From contig JAJDCP010000062.1 in the NCBI GenBank assembly GCA_029260765.1, positions 54,096 through 118,095 of the forward strand: a stretch of DNA of 64,000 bases. The letters are read 5' to 3'. Made by a program: the position numbers and the translations under genes. Numbering within the stretch: the first letter of the stretch is position 1; each line of letters starts with the position of its first letter. Below the pieces are notes generated by a model. It searched no databases. It saw only the letters and a program-made list of their open reading frames with translations, and had not been told where the DNA came from. This DNA is from Planctomycetota bacterium (GTDB taxonomy: Bacteria > Planctomycetota > J058 > JAJDCP01). Below are positions 32,803-42,339 of the stretch, one piece after another.

Positions 32803-34989
32803 TCAGTTGGTTTCTTTCAGCTTGCAGAAGGCCGTCTTGGTGCAGGTGATGCTCTTGACGGTGACGGCGCCCGCCTTGAGCTTCTCGACCCGCAGCTCGC
32901 CCGAGACGGTCTTTTTCTTCTCGGTCACATCGCCGGGCAACACCATCTCGAGCTCGAACTCTTCCTGGGCGAGGGTGGCTCCCTCTTTGTCGACGAACTT
33001 GAAGGCGATCCAGCCCAGGCCCGTGCCCTTGAGGGGCAGCTTCTTGAGCGGCTCGTCGGGGTCATCGCTCTTGACGTGGAGCTCAGCCGTCTTCTCGGCC
33101 AGCTCTGTCGGTTTGAACGTCACGCTCACACTGGTCGAGGCACCGCCATCCAGCTCTTTCTCGGCGTTGCTCTGCTCCAGGCTGAACGCGGCAGCGCCCT
33201 CGCCCGAGAGCTCAAAGCTCTCGATCTTCAGAGGCCCGTCGCCGGTGTTCTTGACCTGGACCGTGCGGCTCTCTTCTTTGCCCTTGTCGGTCTGCCAGGC
33301 GATCTCATCGGCCGGATCGAGCACCAGCTTCGGCGCCGTGCCCTTGCCAGACAGGCTCAGCTCGCAGCTCGGCGTCTCGGGGTCGTTGGAAGCGATCGCG
33401 AACTTGCCGCTGCGGTTGCCCTTCTCGGCCGGCTTGAAGGTGATCTTCAAGCTCGCGGGCGTGCCCTTCTTGACCGGTCCCTGCGGATCGAGCACCGCCT
33501 CGAACTCTTCGCCCCCCTCGACCTTCTTGACTTCCTTGATCTCGAGGTCGACGCCTCCAAGATTCTCGACCGAGAGCGTCGCCTCGATCGTCTTGCCCAG
33601 GTTGCAGCCGCCCAGGTCCTTGCTGCTCGCTTCGAGCTTGATCTTCGGCTTCTGGCCGACCCCTTTGAGGCTGACCTTGTTCTCCGGCTGCAGGGGATCG
33701 TTGGTCTTGATTGTCAGGCCACCGCTGGCCGGTCCCTCGCTGGTGGGCTTGAAGATCAGCTCGAGGCTGGTGGTCTTCTCGGGCGGCAGCGGGCTCAGGA
33801 AGCCCTCCGAACGCTTGAAGTCGAACGCCTCTCCGGTTTTGTCGATGGCTGTGATCTCGAGGTTGACGTCGCCGATGTTTTTCAGCTCGAGAGTCTCTTT
33901 GCTCTCGACGCTGCACATTTTTTCGCCGAAGTCCTTGGCGCTGGCCGACAGCTCGAGCTGCGGGCGCTGGCCGATCCCCTTGAGCGCCACGCTGGCGGGC
34001 GAGTTCTTGCTGTCGTTCGAGACCACGCTGACGCTCGCGTTCAGCGTACCCGCCTGCTCGGGTTTGAAGCTGATCTGCACATCCTGCGATTGGCCCGCGG
34101 CTACCTCGACGTTCGTGCTGGCGAGGCTGTAGGCAGCCGCCCCATCGCCGGCCAGGCTCAGCTTCTCGACCTTCAGGGGAGCATCGCCGGTGTTCTCGAC
34201 CTTGAGGTTCTGGCTCTTCGAGGTCTTGAGCAGGGCGCCCTGGAAGTCGATCTCGGTCGGACTCAGCTTGAGCACGGGCCGGCTGCCTTCGGCCGTCAGC
34301 CGCACTTCCAGCTCGCGCTGGGCCGGATCGTTGGAGTACAGCTTGAGGCTGCCGTCCTTCTTGCCCGCGGCCGTCGGCGCAAACGTCAGCTGCAACGCCT
34401 GCGTGCCGCCCCGGGGGACCGACGCGCTGCGCGGCTCGACCGCGAGCATCTTGGTGATGTTGCCCGAGAGCCCGACATTGGCCAGCTTCAGGGTGACCTC
34501 GCTCTTGTTCTCGATGGTCAGGGTCTTGCTACCCTTTGCGCCTACGGCGACCTTGCCGAAATCGATCTCATGCGTGTCGGTGCTGATCTGGGCGGCCCGC
34601 ACGCTGACCCGGATCGAGGTCGTGGCTTCCGAACTGCCCAGGTTGAACTTGACGTGCACGTCGGTGCTACCCGGGGTCTTTGCAACCACGCGGACTGCGG
34701 CTTTGTCCAGAGGCGGCTGCAGCACCACCACCTGGGCATCGTCCACGGTCCAGGCCAGGGTGCCACGGTTCGCCGACGGTTGGGCGTGCACCGTGACGTG
34801 ATTGGGAACGCCCGGGTCCTCCATGTCGATCGCCAGCGCCTGACCCTGGCGGATGGTGACCTTGGCTGTCGGTGCTTTGAAGGTGATGTTGACCTTCTTG
34901 CCCACCGGAATGTTGCCGTGTTTGCCGGTCTGTTTGGCCTGGTACCGTTCGGTGTGGCCCGTGTGGTCGTGGACCGAGTCGCCTGCCAT
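32803..34989 (-). CDS. ASH-repeat (choice-of-anchor D type) scaffold with carrier-like C-terminus
   Basis: A 728-residue protein without a signal peptide. An Ig-like N-terminal domain (to about residue 115) is followed by five repeats of the ASH/choice-of-anchor D type, each about 100 residues, with openings such as HEIDFGKVAVGAKG, TEIDFQGALLKTSK, KDFGEKMCSVESKE and KDLGGCNLGKTIE and internal SNDP/TNDP turns. The last 70 residues (GWIAFKFVDKEGATLAQEEFELEMV ... SGELRVEKLKAG) resemble the small beta domain at the ends of VgrG/PAAR-linked carriers (W-I-x-F-x-V-D-x-x-G pattern). The start follows GGAGGG; an upstream 43-codon extension is rejected. It lies 42 bases before the metallopeptidase gene and may carry or anchor it. 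Confidence 0.72.
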   Translation of the reverse strand: MAGDSVHDHTGHTERYQAKQTGKHGNIPVGKKVNITFKAPTAKVTIRQGQALAIDMEDPGVPNHVTVHAQPSANRGTLAWTVDDAQVVVLQPPLDKAAVRVVAKTPGSTDVHVKFNLGSSEATTSIRVSVRAAQISTDTHEIDFGKVAVGAKGSKTLTIENKSEVTLKLANVGLSGNITKMLAVEPRSASVPRGGTQALQLTFAPTAAGKKDGSLKLYSNDPAQRELEVRLTAEGSRPVLKLSPTEIDFQGALLKTSKSQNLKVENTGDAPLKVEKLSLAGDGAAAYSLASTNVEVAAGQSQDVQISFKPEQAGTLNASVSVVSNDSKNSPASVALKGIGQRPQLELSASAKDFGEKMCSVESKETLELKNIGDVNLEITAIDKTGEAFDFKRSEGFLSPLPPEKTTSLELIFKPTSEGPASGGLTIKTNDPLQPENKVSLKGVGQKPKIKLEASSKDLGGCNLGKTIEATLSVENLGGVDLEIKEVKKVEGGEEFEAVLDPQGPVKKGTPASLKITFKPAEKGNRSGKFAIASNDPETPSCELSLSGKGTAPKLVLDPADEIAWQTDKGKEESRTVQVKNTGDGPLKIESFELSGEGAAAFSLEQSNAEKELDGGASTSVSVTFKPTELAEKTAELHVKSDDPDEPLKKLPLKGTGLGWIAFKFVDKEGATLAQEEFELEMVLPGDVTEKKKTVSGELRVEKLKAGAVTVKSITCTKTAFCKLKETN

Positions 34990-35311
34990 CGGGCCCTCCG
35001 CCAGATGCCGTTCCGCCGCGCGCCCCCCCCCGCACGACGTGCTTGGCTGGGGTTGGAGAGCGCATGCGGAACTTTGAACCTCTGGGTGTATGGTAGGAAG
35101 CGACCCCCGATCGAGCAACCGTCCGTGTCAACAGCCAGGGCACATCGGGCGCAGCTTGGGGGCGCTCAAGGGTTTTGGCTGCCCTCCAGGCCGCACGTCC
35201 CCCTCCCCCAGATGTTCCAGCAGCGCTGCCCGGTGCTTGGGAGCGATGTCATCCGCAGAAAGGGCGCCGGAGGACGACGGCCATCGCCCGACGACCTTGT
35301 GCGCGGCCGCA
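34990..35311. other. Intergenic region upstream of the ASH gene
   Basis: 322 bases without a supported gene between the small beta-rich gene and the ASH gene. It includes a run of C residues near 35024-35032. The length allows a separate promoter for the three downstream genes, but I see no clear -35/-10 pair. Confidence 0.4.
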
Positions 35312-35803
35312 CTATGCCGGCAGCACGCGCACCTGCACCAGGTAGTCGTAGCCGTGTTCGAATCTCAGGATCCGCGTGTCCGCAGTGATGTGCACGTCCG
35401 GCACAACCGACTCCCCCGACTTCTCCAGCTTGTAGATGTCGGGCTTGCCGTTCTCGAACCGCACGAAGATCGTGTAGTCCCCGAGGGCTTCGTGTGCACT
35501 CCCGTCATATTCGCGCAGCTCAAGGTTGAAGCTCTCTTCCTGTTCCTCGACCATGCACGCCTCCCAGAGCTCGCCTTCTGCGTTGGTGCCCGGCACCGTG
35601 ATCTCGCCTTTGGCAGCGCTGATCTCGCCGGCCACGGGCACAAGCCAGTCTTCTTCGCCCTCGACCATACTGAATTTCAGCTCGTCCGAGAGGTCTTGGG
35701 AATCATCCTGCCGGTCCTGGTTGTCGATGCAATCGATCCAATCCCAGATACACTTGATCTTGGTCGCCGGCGACGTGCAGGAGCTGGTGGATGGAGGGGG
35801 CAT
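35312..35803 (-). CDS. Small beta-rich protein of the effector-like operon
   Basis: A 163-residue acidic protein. The N-terminus (residues 1-30) is Ser/Thr/Cys-containing with no signal peptide. The remainder alternates strands (ELKFSMVEGEEDWLVPVAGEI, SFNLELREYDGS, DYTIFVRFENGKPDIYKLE, TRILRFEHGYDYLVQVRVLPA), suggesting a single beta-sandwich. The family is not recognised. It stands first in the same orientation as the ASH, metallopeptidase and 519-residue genes, separated from the ASH gene by 322 bases, and is divergent from the kinase-FGE gene. A cap, chaperone or carrier role in the module is only a suggestion. Confidence 0.5.
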   Translation of the reverse strand: MPPPSTSSCTSPATKIKCIWDWIDCIDNQDRQDDSQDLSDELKFSMVEGEEDWLVPVAGEISAAKGEITVPGTNAEGELWEACMVEEQEESFNLELREYDGSAHEALGDYTIFVRFENGKPDIYKLEKSGESVVPDVHITADTRILRFEHGYDYLVQVRVLPA

Positions 35804-35971
35804 ACAGGTCTTCTCCCTTGGATGTGAGGCCGGAGAGATCGCAGCCTCGAGCTAGATAACAGAATTGTCATTTTATGAGCAGTCTGCCGGGGAGGCAATC
35901 AGGAACTTGACCTGTCCCCCCAAGACCCGCTCCTTTTCTCAGGCACGGGGGACTGGCAGAACGCCCGGGAA

Positions 35972-38900
35972 ATGGCGATACTCCGTAGCATGGAAGCGAT
36001 GATGGTGGCTCCCGGGCACGAGCAAAGTTGCCTGGAATGCGCGCAGCTCAACCCGGCCGGCCAGGCGCGTTGCCGGCGCTGTGGTTTCGAGCTGTCCGCG
36101 CGTTCGCGCGACCAGCAGCTGCTCGGCCGTATCATCGGGCCCTTCCGCTTGGAGTCGATCCGCCGACGCACTGCGACCGGCACCGCCTTCGCGGCCATAG
36201 ACCAGGCGGATGGCCGCTGGGTCGAGCTCAAGGTCCTGCCGCTGTCCGGCACCAGCCCAGCCGTGCGTGCGCGACGCCGTCGTGAGCTGGCGTTGCGGAT
36301 CACCAGCCCCAACCTGGTCCGGGTGCTCAGCGCCGGAGAGGCTGGCGACTTCACCTACGTCGCCACCGACGCGCGCCCCGACGAAGCTCCGCTGGCCGAG
36401 CTCGGCAAGCAGACTCCACGGCGGGCGTTGGAGATCGCCTGCGAGCTGGCGCGCGCGCTCGAGTGCGTCCACGAGCACGCGCTCGTCCACCGAGGCCTGA
36501 GCCCCGACACCACACTGGTCGACCGCACCTCGGGCAACGTGCGCCTGGCCGACCTGGGGCTGGTCCACCCGGCCTCCCGCAGCGAAGAACACAGCCTGAG
36601 CGCCTCAGACGCCGGGCTCGGCGACCCGATCTATGCGGCCCCCGAGACCGCCAACGGGGGGTTCTCACGGCAGTCCGACATCTATGCCCTGGGCGCCACC
36701 CTGGCCTTCTGCCTGAGCGGACGTGACCCCTTTCCACCCCAGCTGTCCGGCCGCCGCCCCTTCGAGCTCGACGGCCGCGAACCGCTCCCGGGGCTGGTCG
36801 CGCTCTTGCGCTGGTTGACCGACCCAGAGCCTGAGCAGCGGCCCCAGCGAGTGGGCGCGGTGCGGCACGCGCTGCAGACCCTGCTTGGCAAGGACGCAGA
36901 GGAGCCGGCCGCCGGCAGCCGCCGGCTGAAGGAGCTCGGCGCGCGCAGCGTGGCCTGTCCCGGGCTCCGGGAAGAGACAGGCGTACACACCTTCCAGCCG
37001 GGCGACTTCGAGAACCTGCCCCAACCCCTGGCCCGTGCTGCCCAGGCCGCCTGGAACGCCCGCGCTGGTCTGCCCCGTCGGATGATCGCCTACCTGCTGT
37101 GGGAAGGCCTGGCTCGGCTGCTGGTGGCGATCGGCAGCGCGCTGCTGCTCGACGCGGGCCGGCCCCTGCCTGCGGCCTTGTGCCGCCTCCCCTTCCGTCC
37201 GTCGCTGGGTGTCTGGATCGGCCTGGCGCGCGATTGCCTGCAAGCAGTGCCTGGCACCGACGAGCTGGGGAAGGCGGCCCGCGCACTGCTCTTCGAAGCC
37301 CAGGCGGGCCGCAAGCAGACGTTGCTGGCGTTCCTGTTCGAGCTGGTCGAGCTGCGCAACAACAGCGCGCACGGCTGGCCGGAGGACGAAGAGATCGACC
37401 TGCTGTCGCGGGCGGTAGAGCTCTCGCGCAGCAGTAGACTGTTCACCCATGGCGGGCTGCTGACCATCGAGAGCGCGACCGCCGCGGGTCCCGGCAGGTT
37501 TCGCTACCAACCCCTGGAGCTGAGCGGCTGTCAGGGCGCGTTCCGGGGCGCACCCTTCACTGCCGGGGCGAGCCTGGCGCCCGGCCGGGCTCTGTGGCGC
37601 TGCGGCCGCCGCTTCCTGGAGCTCGACCCCTTGTGGATCGTCGACGACGACGCAGTGCTCCAGCTGCAGCGGGTCCATCCAGGGCGCCCGCGTTACGGCG
37701 CTCTGGATGGCAGCCCACCGCGGGTCATCAAGCAGCGCTACGCGGAGATCCAGGCGCTGCTCGGCGACGCCAGCGACGGCGCTCCGGCCGCGCTCGAGCC
37801 GGCCAGCCCGCCGGAGGACACCTCCCCCCTGAGAGCGGAGGAGGCCGAGGCCGAGCACGACCCTTTCATCGGGCGGGTGCTCAGCCGTGTCTACCGGATC
37901 GTCGAGACGATCGGCTCCGGCGCTATGGGGACTGTCTACCGCGGTTGGGACACGCGGCTGCGGCGTGAAGTCGCGCTCAAGCTACTGGTCGGCGGCACCT
38001 GGGCGGCGCGTGAGGTGCGTCAGCGGTTCCTCAATGAGGCGCGCGTGCTTGCCTCCCTGGGGCATCCCCACATCGTTCGTATCTTCGAGGTCGGGGAAGA
38101 AGCCGGCTGCCTGTTCTTCGTGATGGAGCTGCTGTCCGGTCCCACGCTGGAGGGCTGGATCCACGGCCAGAAGAAGGACGAGCCGCTCGGCCTCGAGTCC
38201 GTGCGGCAGCGGGTGGGCTGGATCCGCGACGCCGCGCGGGCGCTCCATGAGGCTCATCAGCTGAAGGTGGTGCACCGTGACATCAAACCTTCGAATCTGA
38301 TGCTCGATGGACAGGGCAAGGTGCGGGTGCTCGACTTCGGCCTCGCCCATATCTCCGGGGAGGAGTTGACGCTGACGCGGGCGCAGCTCGGCACCCCACG
38401 CTACATGTCACCTGAGCAGATCCTCGACTCCAAACGGGTCAGCGCCGCCTCCGACGTCTACAGCCTGGGAATGAGCATGTATGCCCTGCTCAGCCAGGCG
38501 AAGCCCTTCGAGGAGCTCGACACCGACCACGATGTGCTCAAGCACGCGCAGTTGGGGGACCTCCCTCCCCTGCGCTCGCGCGCCCCAGGCATCCCCGAAG
38601 AGCTCGCCACCATCGTGGCGCAGGCCACTCGCATCGACGAGCGCAAGCGCTACCCATCAGCCTCGGCACTGGCGGATGATCTGAACCGTTGGCTCGAAGA
38701 CCGGCCCATTCTCGCCCGGCCGGCGAGCATCGCGGAACGGATCGTCAAGTACTGCCGTCGTCACCCCGTGCGGGCTGTGGTGCTGACAATGCTCGCGATC
38801 CTGGTGCTGTCGATGAGCGGCGTGACCGCGCTGGCCCTGATACAGAAGGCCGAGAAAGAGCGCGCCCTGGGCCGGGCCGAGAAGAACCTGGCCGACTTCG

Positions 38901-40021
38901 GCCGCCTCTCTGATCTCAAACGCGTCGCAGACCTTGTTCAGGGCGTCACCACTCCCAGTGACACGACCGCACTGCTTGCCTGGCGCGCACAATTCGAAGA
39001 GGTTGCCGGGCGCATCGACCTGCACCGCGCGACGGCCGCGGCCCTCGCGCAACAGCTCGGCGGTCCCGACAGCCTCGCGTTGCTCAGCACCCGGGCCGGT
39101 TTCGAGGCTGCCTGGATGCAGGAGGCGCTCGGAGAGCTGCTGCAGGGCTGGGAACAAGTCGTCAGGTTGGAAGAGCCGCTAAGGCGTGCCCTGGCGGCCC
39201 TACGCCAGCAACATGCCGCGGCCGAAGCCGACGTAGCAGCGCTGCTGACCCGCAACAGCCTGGGCATGACCCTCGTCCTGGTCCCGCGCGGCAGCTTCGC
39301 GATGGGCAGTCCCCCGTCCGAGCCCGGGCGCTCGCCCTGGGAGCAGCAGCACGAAGTCCGCCTCACGCGCAGCTACTACCTCGCACGTTGTGAGGTCCGG
39401 CAGCAGGAGTTCGAGCAACTGCTCGGCTTCAACCCCTCCATCCATCGCGGCGCCGACTTGCCCGTGGCTGCGGTCACCTGGTACGACGCGGTCGCCTTCT
39501 GCAATGCGCTGTCGGGCCGCGAAGGCCTCGAGCCGGTCTACATCCTGCAGGATGTGCAGAAGGACGCCGATGGCTCGATCGTCTCCGCCGAGGTCGGTTT
39601 CCGCGGTCTTGATGTCGGCGGCTACCGACTGCCGACCGAGGCCGAGTGGGAACACGCCTGCCGGGCGGGAACGGCGGGACCGCATTACGGCGAGCTGGGC
39701 CAGATCGCCTGGTGGAGCGGGCACAGCCTGGCGCAACCTCAGCCGGGCGCGGGCCGGCAAGCCAATGTCTGGGGTCTGCACGACATGTTGGGCAACGTCG
39801 CCGAGTGGTGCTGGGACGTGCAGGCAGATGCGCTGGTGGCGGCCTCCGATCCCCTGGGCGCAGCGCCCCCCGGGAAGAGGATCCGCCGCGGGGGCTGCTT
39901 TACCGATCGCGCAAAGCTCTGCCGGGCAGCCGCTCGGCTGGCACACTTCCCGAGCTTTGCGGCGGACTACCTCGGCTTCCGCGTCGCGCGGAGCATTCCC
40001 GTGAGCCCCGCAGAGCGCTGA
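35972..40021 (+). CDS. Zinc ribbon-pseudokinase-(HEPN-like)-Ser/Thr kinase-TM-FGE fusion
   Basis: A 1349-residue multidomain protein. Order: zinc ribbon (about 20-40, CLECAQ ... CRRCG); a first kinase domain (about 55-310) whose catalytic loop reads VHRGLSPDTTLVD, with Asp and Asn lost and DLG for DFG, so a pseudokinase; a helical region around 400-520 containing RNNSAH at 462-467, an R-x4-H motif like HEPN proteins; a complete kinase (about 633-905) with GSGAMGTVYRG, HRDIKPSNLML and DFGLAH; a membrane helix near 935-955; a coiled-coil region; and an FGE-sulfatase-like domain (about 1090-1345: LVLVPRGSFAMGSP, YRLPTEAEWEHACRAGT, NVAEWCWD). The kinase is cytosolic and the FGE domain outside. 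The exact start among clustered ATGs is uncertain. Divergent from the 27.6-35.8 kb operon. Confidence 0.85.
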   Translation: MAILRSMEAMMVAPGHEQSCLECAQLNPAGQARCRRCGFELSARSRDQQLLGRIIGPFRLESIRRRTATGTAFAAIDQADGRWVELKVLPLSGTSPAVRARRRRELALRITSPNLVRVLSAGEAGDFTYVATDARPDEAPLAELGKQTPRRALEIACELARALECVHEHALVHRGLSPDTTLVDRTSGNVRLADLGLVHPASRSEEHSLSASDAGLGDPIYAAPETANGGFSRQSDIYALGATLAFCLSGRDPFPPQLSGRRPFELDGREPLPGLVALLRWLTDPEPEQRPQRVGAVRHALQTLLGKDAEEPAAGSRRLKELGARSVACPGLREETGVHTFQPGDFENLPQPLARAAQAAWNARAGLPRRMIAYLLWEGLARLLVAIGSALLLDAGRPLPAALCRLPFRPSLGVWIGLARDCLQAVPGTDELGKAARALLFEAQAGRKQTLLAFLFELVELRNNSAHGWPEDEEIDLLSRAVELSRSSRLFTHGGLLTIESATAAGPGRFRYQPLELSGCQGAFRGAPFTAGASLAPGRALWRCGRRFLELDPLWIVDDDAVLQLQRVHPGRPRYGALDGSPPRVIKQRYAEIQALLGDASDGAPAALEPASPPEDTSPLRAEEAEAEHDPFIGRVLSRVYRIVETIGSGAMGTVYRGWDTRLRREVALKLLVGGTWAAREVRQRFLNEARVLASLGHPHIVRIFEVGEEAGCLFFVMELLSGPTLEGWIHGQKKDEPLGLESVRQRVGWIRDAARALHEAHQLKVVHRDIKPSNLMLDGQGKVRVLDFGLAHISGEELTLTRAQLGTPRYMSPEQILDSKRVSAASDVYSLGMSMYALLSQAKPFEELDTDHDVLKHAQLGDLPPLRSRAPGIPEELATIVAQATRIDERKRYPSASALADDLNRWLEDRPILARPASIAERIVKYCRRHPVRAVVLTMLAILVLSMSGVTALALIQKAEKERALGRAEKNLADFGRLSDLKRVADLVQGVTTPSDTTALLAWRAQFEEVAGRIDLHRATAAALAQQLGGPDSLALLSTRAGFEAAWMQEALGELLQGWEQVVRLEEPLRRALAALRQQHAAAEADVAALLTRNSLGMTLVLVPRGSFAMGSPPSEPGRSPWEQQHEVRLTRSYYLARCEVRQQEFEQLLGFNPSIHRGADLPVAAVTWYDAVAFCNALSGREGLEPVYILQDVQKDADGSIVSAEVGFRGLDVGGYRLPTEAEWEHACRAGTAGPHYGELGQIAWWSGHSLAQPQPGAGRQANVWGLHDMLGNVAEWCWDVQADALVAASDPLGAAPPGKRIRRGGCFTDRAKLCRAAARLAHFPSFAADYLGFRVARSIPVSPAER

Positions 40022-40161
40022 TCGTCGCCAGCCGCGCGCTCAGCATCCAACTCCAGGGCTGTACCCGACCATCGTATACCCAGCCACCTGGCCACGACGA
40101 AGTAAGCCACCTCCAGGAGTCTCTCCGGTAGCGTGTTGCCCGATTTCGTGCCGGAGGAGCC

Positions 40162-40875
40162 TCAAGTCCGGCGACTGTCAGCAAACGTTGTGTTGACCCT
40201 CAAGCCGGGCACTCTGGAAAAATGACGCAGGTTTCCAGTCACCAGTTCAAGACCGTGCTCGATAGCGGTAGCCGCGATCTGCAGGTCGGCGTCCGCCAGA
40301 ATCTGCCCCCGGCTCTCCAATGCAGCCCGGATCCTTCCGAAGTGCCTTGCTACCGCTACATCGTAGGAAAGCACCGTCACTGCAGGCAGGACCCTTGTTT
40401 CAATGTTCTTGAGGTGCCGGGCACGTGCTTTCGATCGAGAGGCTCCCTTGAACAGCTCCCCCACAACCACAGCGCTTGTAAACTGCAGGCTGCGATCGAG
40501 ACTTGAAAGCCACCGAAGGAAACTCGGAGCCGGCCGCGGCTTCAGAACTTCCGAGATCGCATCGGTATCGAATAGAAACGCCATGATCGCCTCAGTGCAG
40601 CTTCCATCCAGATCCGGGCCTTGTCTCGAACCTCTTCTTGGCGTCGAGAGAATCTCGTCCACAAGGGCCTGTGAGTCGTCCCAACCACCGGCAAGCCCGG
40701 CAAGACCAGCCTGGGGACCGGCCTTCCTCAGCCTTTCGAGTTGGGCGAAGTCCTCGATAGCGACGAGAGCCGCAATCGGCTTCCCCCGCCTGGTGATGAC
40801 GACAGGCTCTCCACTCTCGGCGGAACGAAGGCACTCGGAAAGGTGAGACTTGGCCTCCGCAACAGAACGTACCAT
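40162..40875 (-). CDS. Fused Phd/YefM antitoxin - VapC (PIN) toxin
   Basis: One 237-residue frame holds both halves of a type II toxin-antitoxin pair. Residues 1-60 are a Phd/YefM antitoxin (MVRSVAEAKSHLSECLRSAE, VVITRRGKPIAALVAIEDF). From residue 98 a PIN ribonuclease begins (MAFLFDTDAISEVLKPRPAP), with acidic residues Asp103/Asp105, Glu109, a GELFKG strand and ADADLQIAATAIEHGL. Normally the antitoxin stops before the toxin ATG. Here CTGAGGCGATC stands before the toxin ATG (40584), but its TGA is out of frame, so the genes are read as one. GGAG is seven bases before the antitoxin ATG. Either a natural fusion or a small frameshift at the antitoxin end. Confidence 0.85.
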   Translation of the reverse strand: MVRSVAEAKSHLSECLRSAESGEPVVITRRGKPIAALVAIEDFAQLERLRKAGPQAGLAGLAGGWDDSQALVDEILSTPRRGSRQGPDLDGSCTEAIMAFLFDTDAISEVLKPRPAPSFLRWLSSLDRSLQFTSAVVVGELFKGASRSKARARHLKNIETRVLPAVTVLSYDVAVARHFGRIRAALESRGQILADADLQIAATAIEHGLELVTGNLRHFSRVPGLRVNTTFADSRRT

Positions 40876-41206
40876 TTCCAATCTCCACACTCCCCATCCA
40901 TCAACCATTGGTCATCAAAGTCATCGTCGAGCGCGAGCTGAGGGGATCTCCGGTGCTGAGCCCGCGGTCTGCCGCCAACGTAGGGTAGCGGCGAGCCAGT
41001 GTCTTCTTGAGCGTATGGTAGGAAGAAATCGAAGTGCCGAGCCCAGCGAGTGGAGGCTGTCCTTCCCTGACAGCAAGCGTGCAACGGTGTGGTGACGTCG
41101 GGCTGGTTAACGGAACAAGGGGGGCGTGGACCGGATTTGTGGAGACTCTGGTCCGTTGCTCAGGCACACTGGTGGGACCCAGGGAAGCAGGGCGCGAGAG
41201 ACGGAC
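40876..41206. other. Intergenic region without a supported gene
   Basis: 331 bases between the toxin-antitoxin gene and the next + strand gene. Frames here are short, with no ribosome sites or known motifs. It may contain divergent promoters. Confidence 0.4.
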
Positions 41207-41716
41207 ATGACAGACAACGCGAAGATTCAAGAGCTGATGCGCAGCCTGAAGCAGGCCACCTTCGGAGAGAACAGTCCCGAACGTATCGCGATCCTGCGCG
41301 AGATCTTCGCGCTGGATCGCGGCGATCGCCATATTCGAGACCAACTTGCGGTCGCCGAGCACATGCGCAAGAAACAGATCCAACGCGACCTGAGCGCGCC
41401 CGCCGAGCTGTCGCTCAAGGAGGCGAAGCAGCTGGTGCAGGAGCTCGAGAGTCCGGATTGGTCGGACGCGCCCGATCCTGATCTGATCGAGGACGCGAAC
41501 AGGGTCCGGGCCACGGTGCGCAGCATGACCGTCAAGCGCATGGCGGGGGAGCTCCTCGTCAAGATGGAGGCGAACCTCTCCGGCGACCAGGATGCCGCGA
41601 CCCTGGAGACCGACCTCAAGACCTGGGAAAAGCTGGAGCTGCAGGGGCCCTTCGCGCCAGATGCTGCGCAAGTAGCTCGGCTGCACGCTCTGCGGGCCTG
41701 GCTGGCGGGACGCTGA
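41207..41716 (+). CDS. Helical protein of unknown function (169 aa)
   Basis: A mostly helical, charged, cytosolic protein: MTDNAKIQELMRSLKQATFG, SPERIAILREIFALDRGDRH, LSLKEAKQLVQELESPDW, then a final pair of helices (ATLETDLKTWEKLELQG, AAQVARLHALRAWLAGR). No domain is recognised. The length, helix content and lack of membrane segments suggest a small adaptor. GAGAGACGG upstream is only a weak ribosome site, and the start chosen excludes 27 upstream codons that look non-coding. It sits at the edge of the mobile-element debris. Confidence 0.5.
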   Translation: MTDNAKIQELMRSLKQATFGENSPERIAILREIFALDRGDRHIRDQLAVAEHMRKKQIQRDLSAPAELSLKEAKQLVQELESPDWSDAPDPDLIEDANRVRATVRSMTVKRMAGELLVKMEANLSGDQDAATLETDLKTWEKLELQGPFAPDAAQVARLHALRAWLAGR

Positions 41717-41881
41717 GGGAGCGCGTTCGCGGAGCGGCCGTTGTCCAGGGTCCCATCGTCGGCGCGGGGCCTCAGGTCTGCACCGTAGTTTCGCTGGCGG
41801 ATCCTCCCAGCTTCCTCGCCCGCCTCGCGGACCGGCTCCTCGGCTGCGGGAGCCTGGGAGCACTGCTGCGGTCTTACCGGA

Positions 41882-42277
41882 TCAGCAGTCCTTGAAGTCC
41901 CCCCTCGTCCCTCGGGGCGCATTCCTGCGGCCGTTCGCCATTCCTCGCTCGAAACGACTCCCGGACATGCATGTCGATGGTGGGTTCCTCCATTGCGGGC
42001 GGGTCGACGCAAGGGTCGACGTCTGAGAAGGGGTCCTGGTCGAGAACACCTCCCATCTCCGGCGATGAATCCGCGGGCGGAGCGCGAGCCGGCAAGAGTC
42101 CAGGCATGCCGGAGGGGAGACCGAGATGCGCCAGGATGGGACGACGAGATCATGGCGGATGACGGAGAGCAGGTGGAAGGTGCCGCCGCAATCGCAGGTC
42201 CGCACGTCGATCTCATACACCCCCTTCGCCCAGCGTCGTCGGCCTGCGTTCTTCAGGTGCGCGGGCTCATCGAGCAA
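41882..42277 (-). pseudogene. IS91-like transposase, C-terminal fragment
   Basis: The recognisable part, 42158-42241, encodes RRRWAKGVYEIDVRTCDCGG, close to the C-terminal R-x-x-WA-x-x-(L/V)-x-x-V-(F/Y)-E-I-D-V-x-x-CP-x-CGG motif of IS91/IS801-type transposases. One cysteine region is altered (C-D-C-G-G), and downstream sequence is unlike transposase. No start or catalytic Tyr is present. It pairs with the fragment at 43313-43490. Confidence 0.55.
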
Positions 42278-42339
42278 CGGGCGGTAGAGATTGCCCTTCT
42301 GTGGCTGCCAAGCGGTGAGATCGCGCCACGGCTGTGCTG

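Noticed and set aside
29131..35388. Long + strand open frames opposite the metallopeptidase and ASH genes (893 and 770 codons).
   Set aside because: They are antisense to clear domain-bearing genes, lack ribosome sites and show no motifs.
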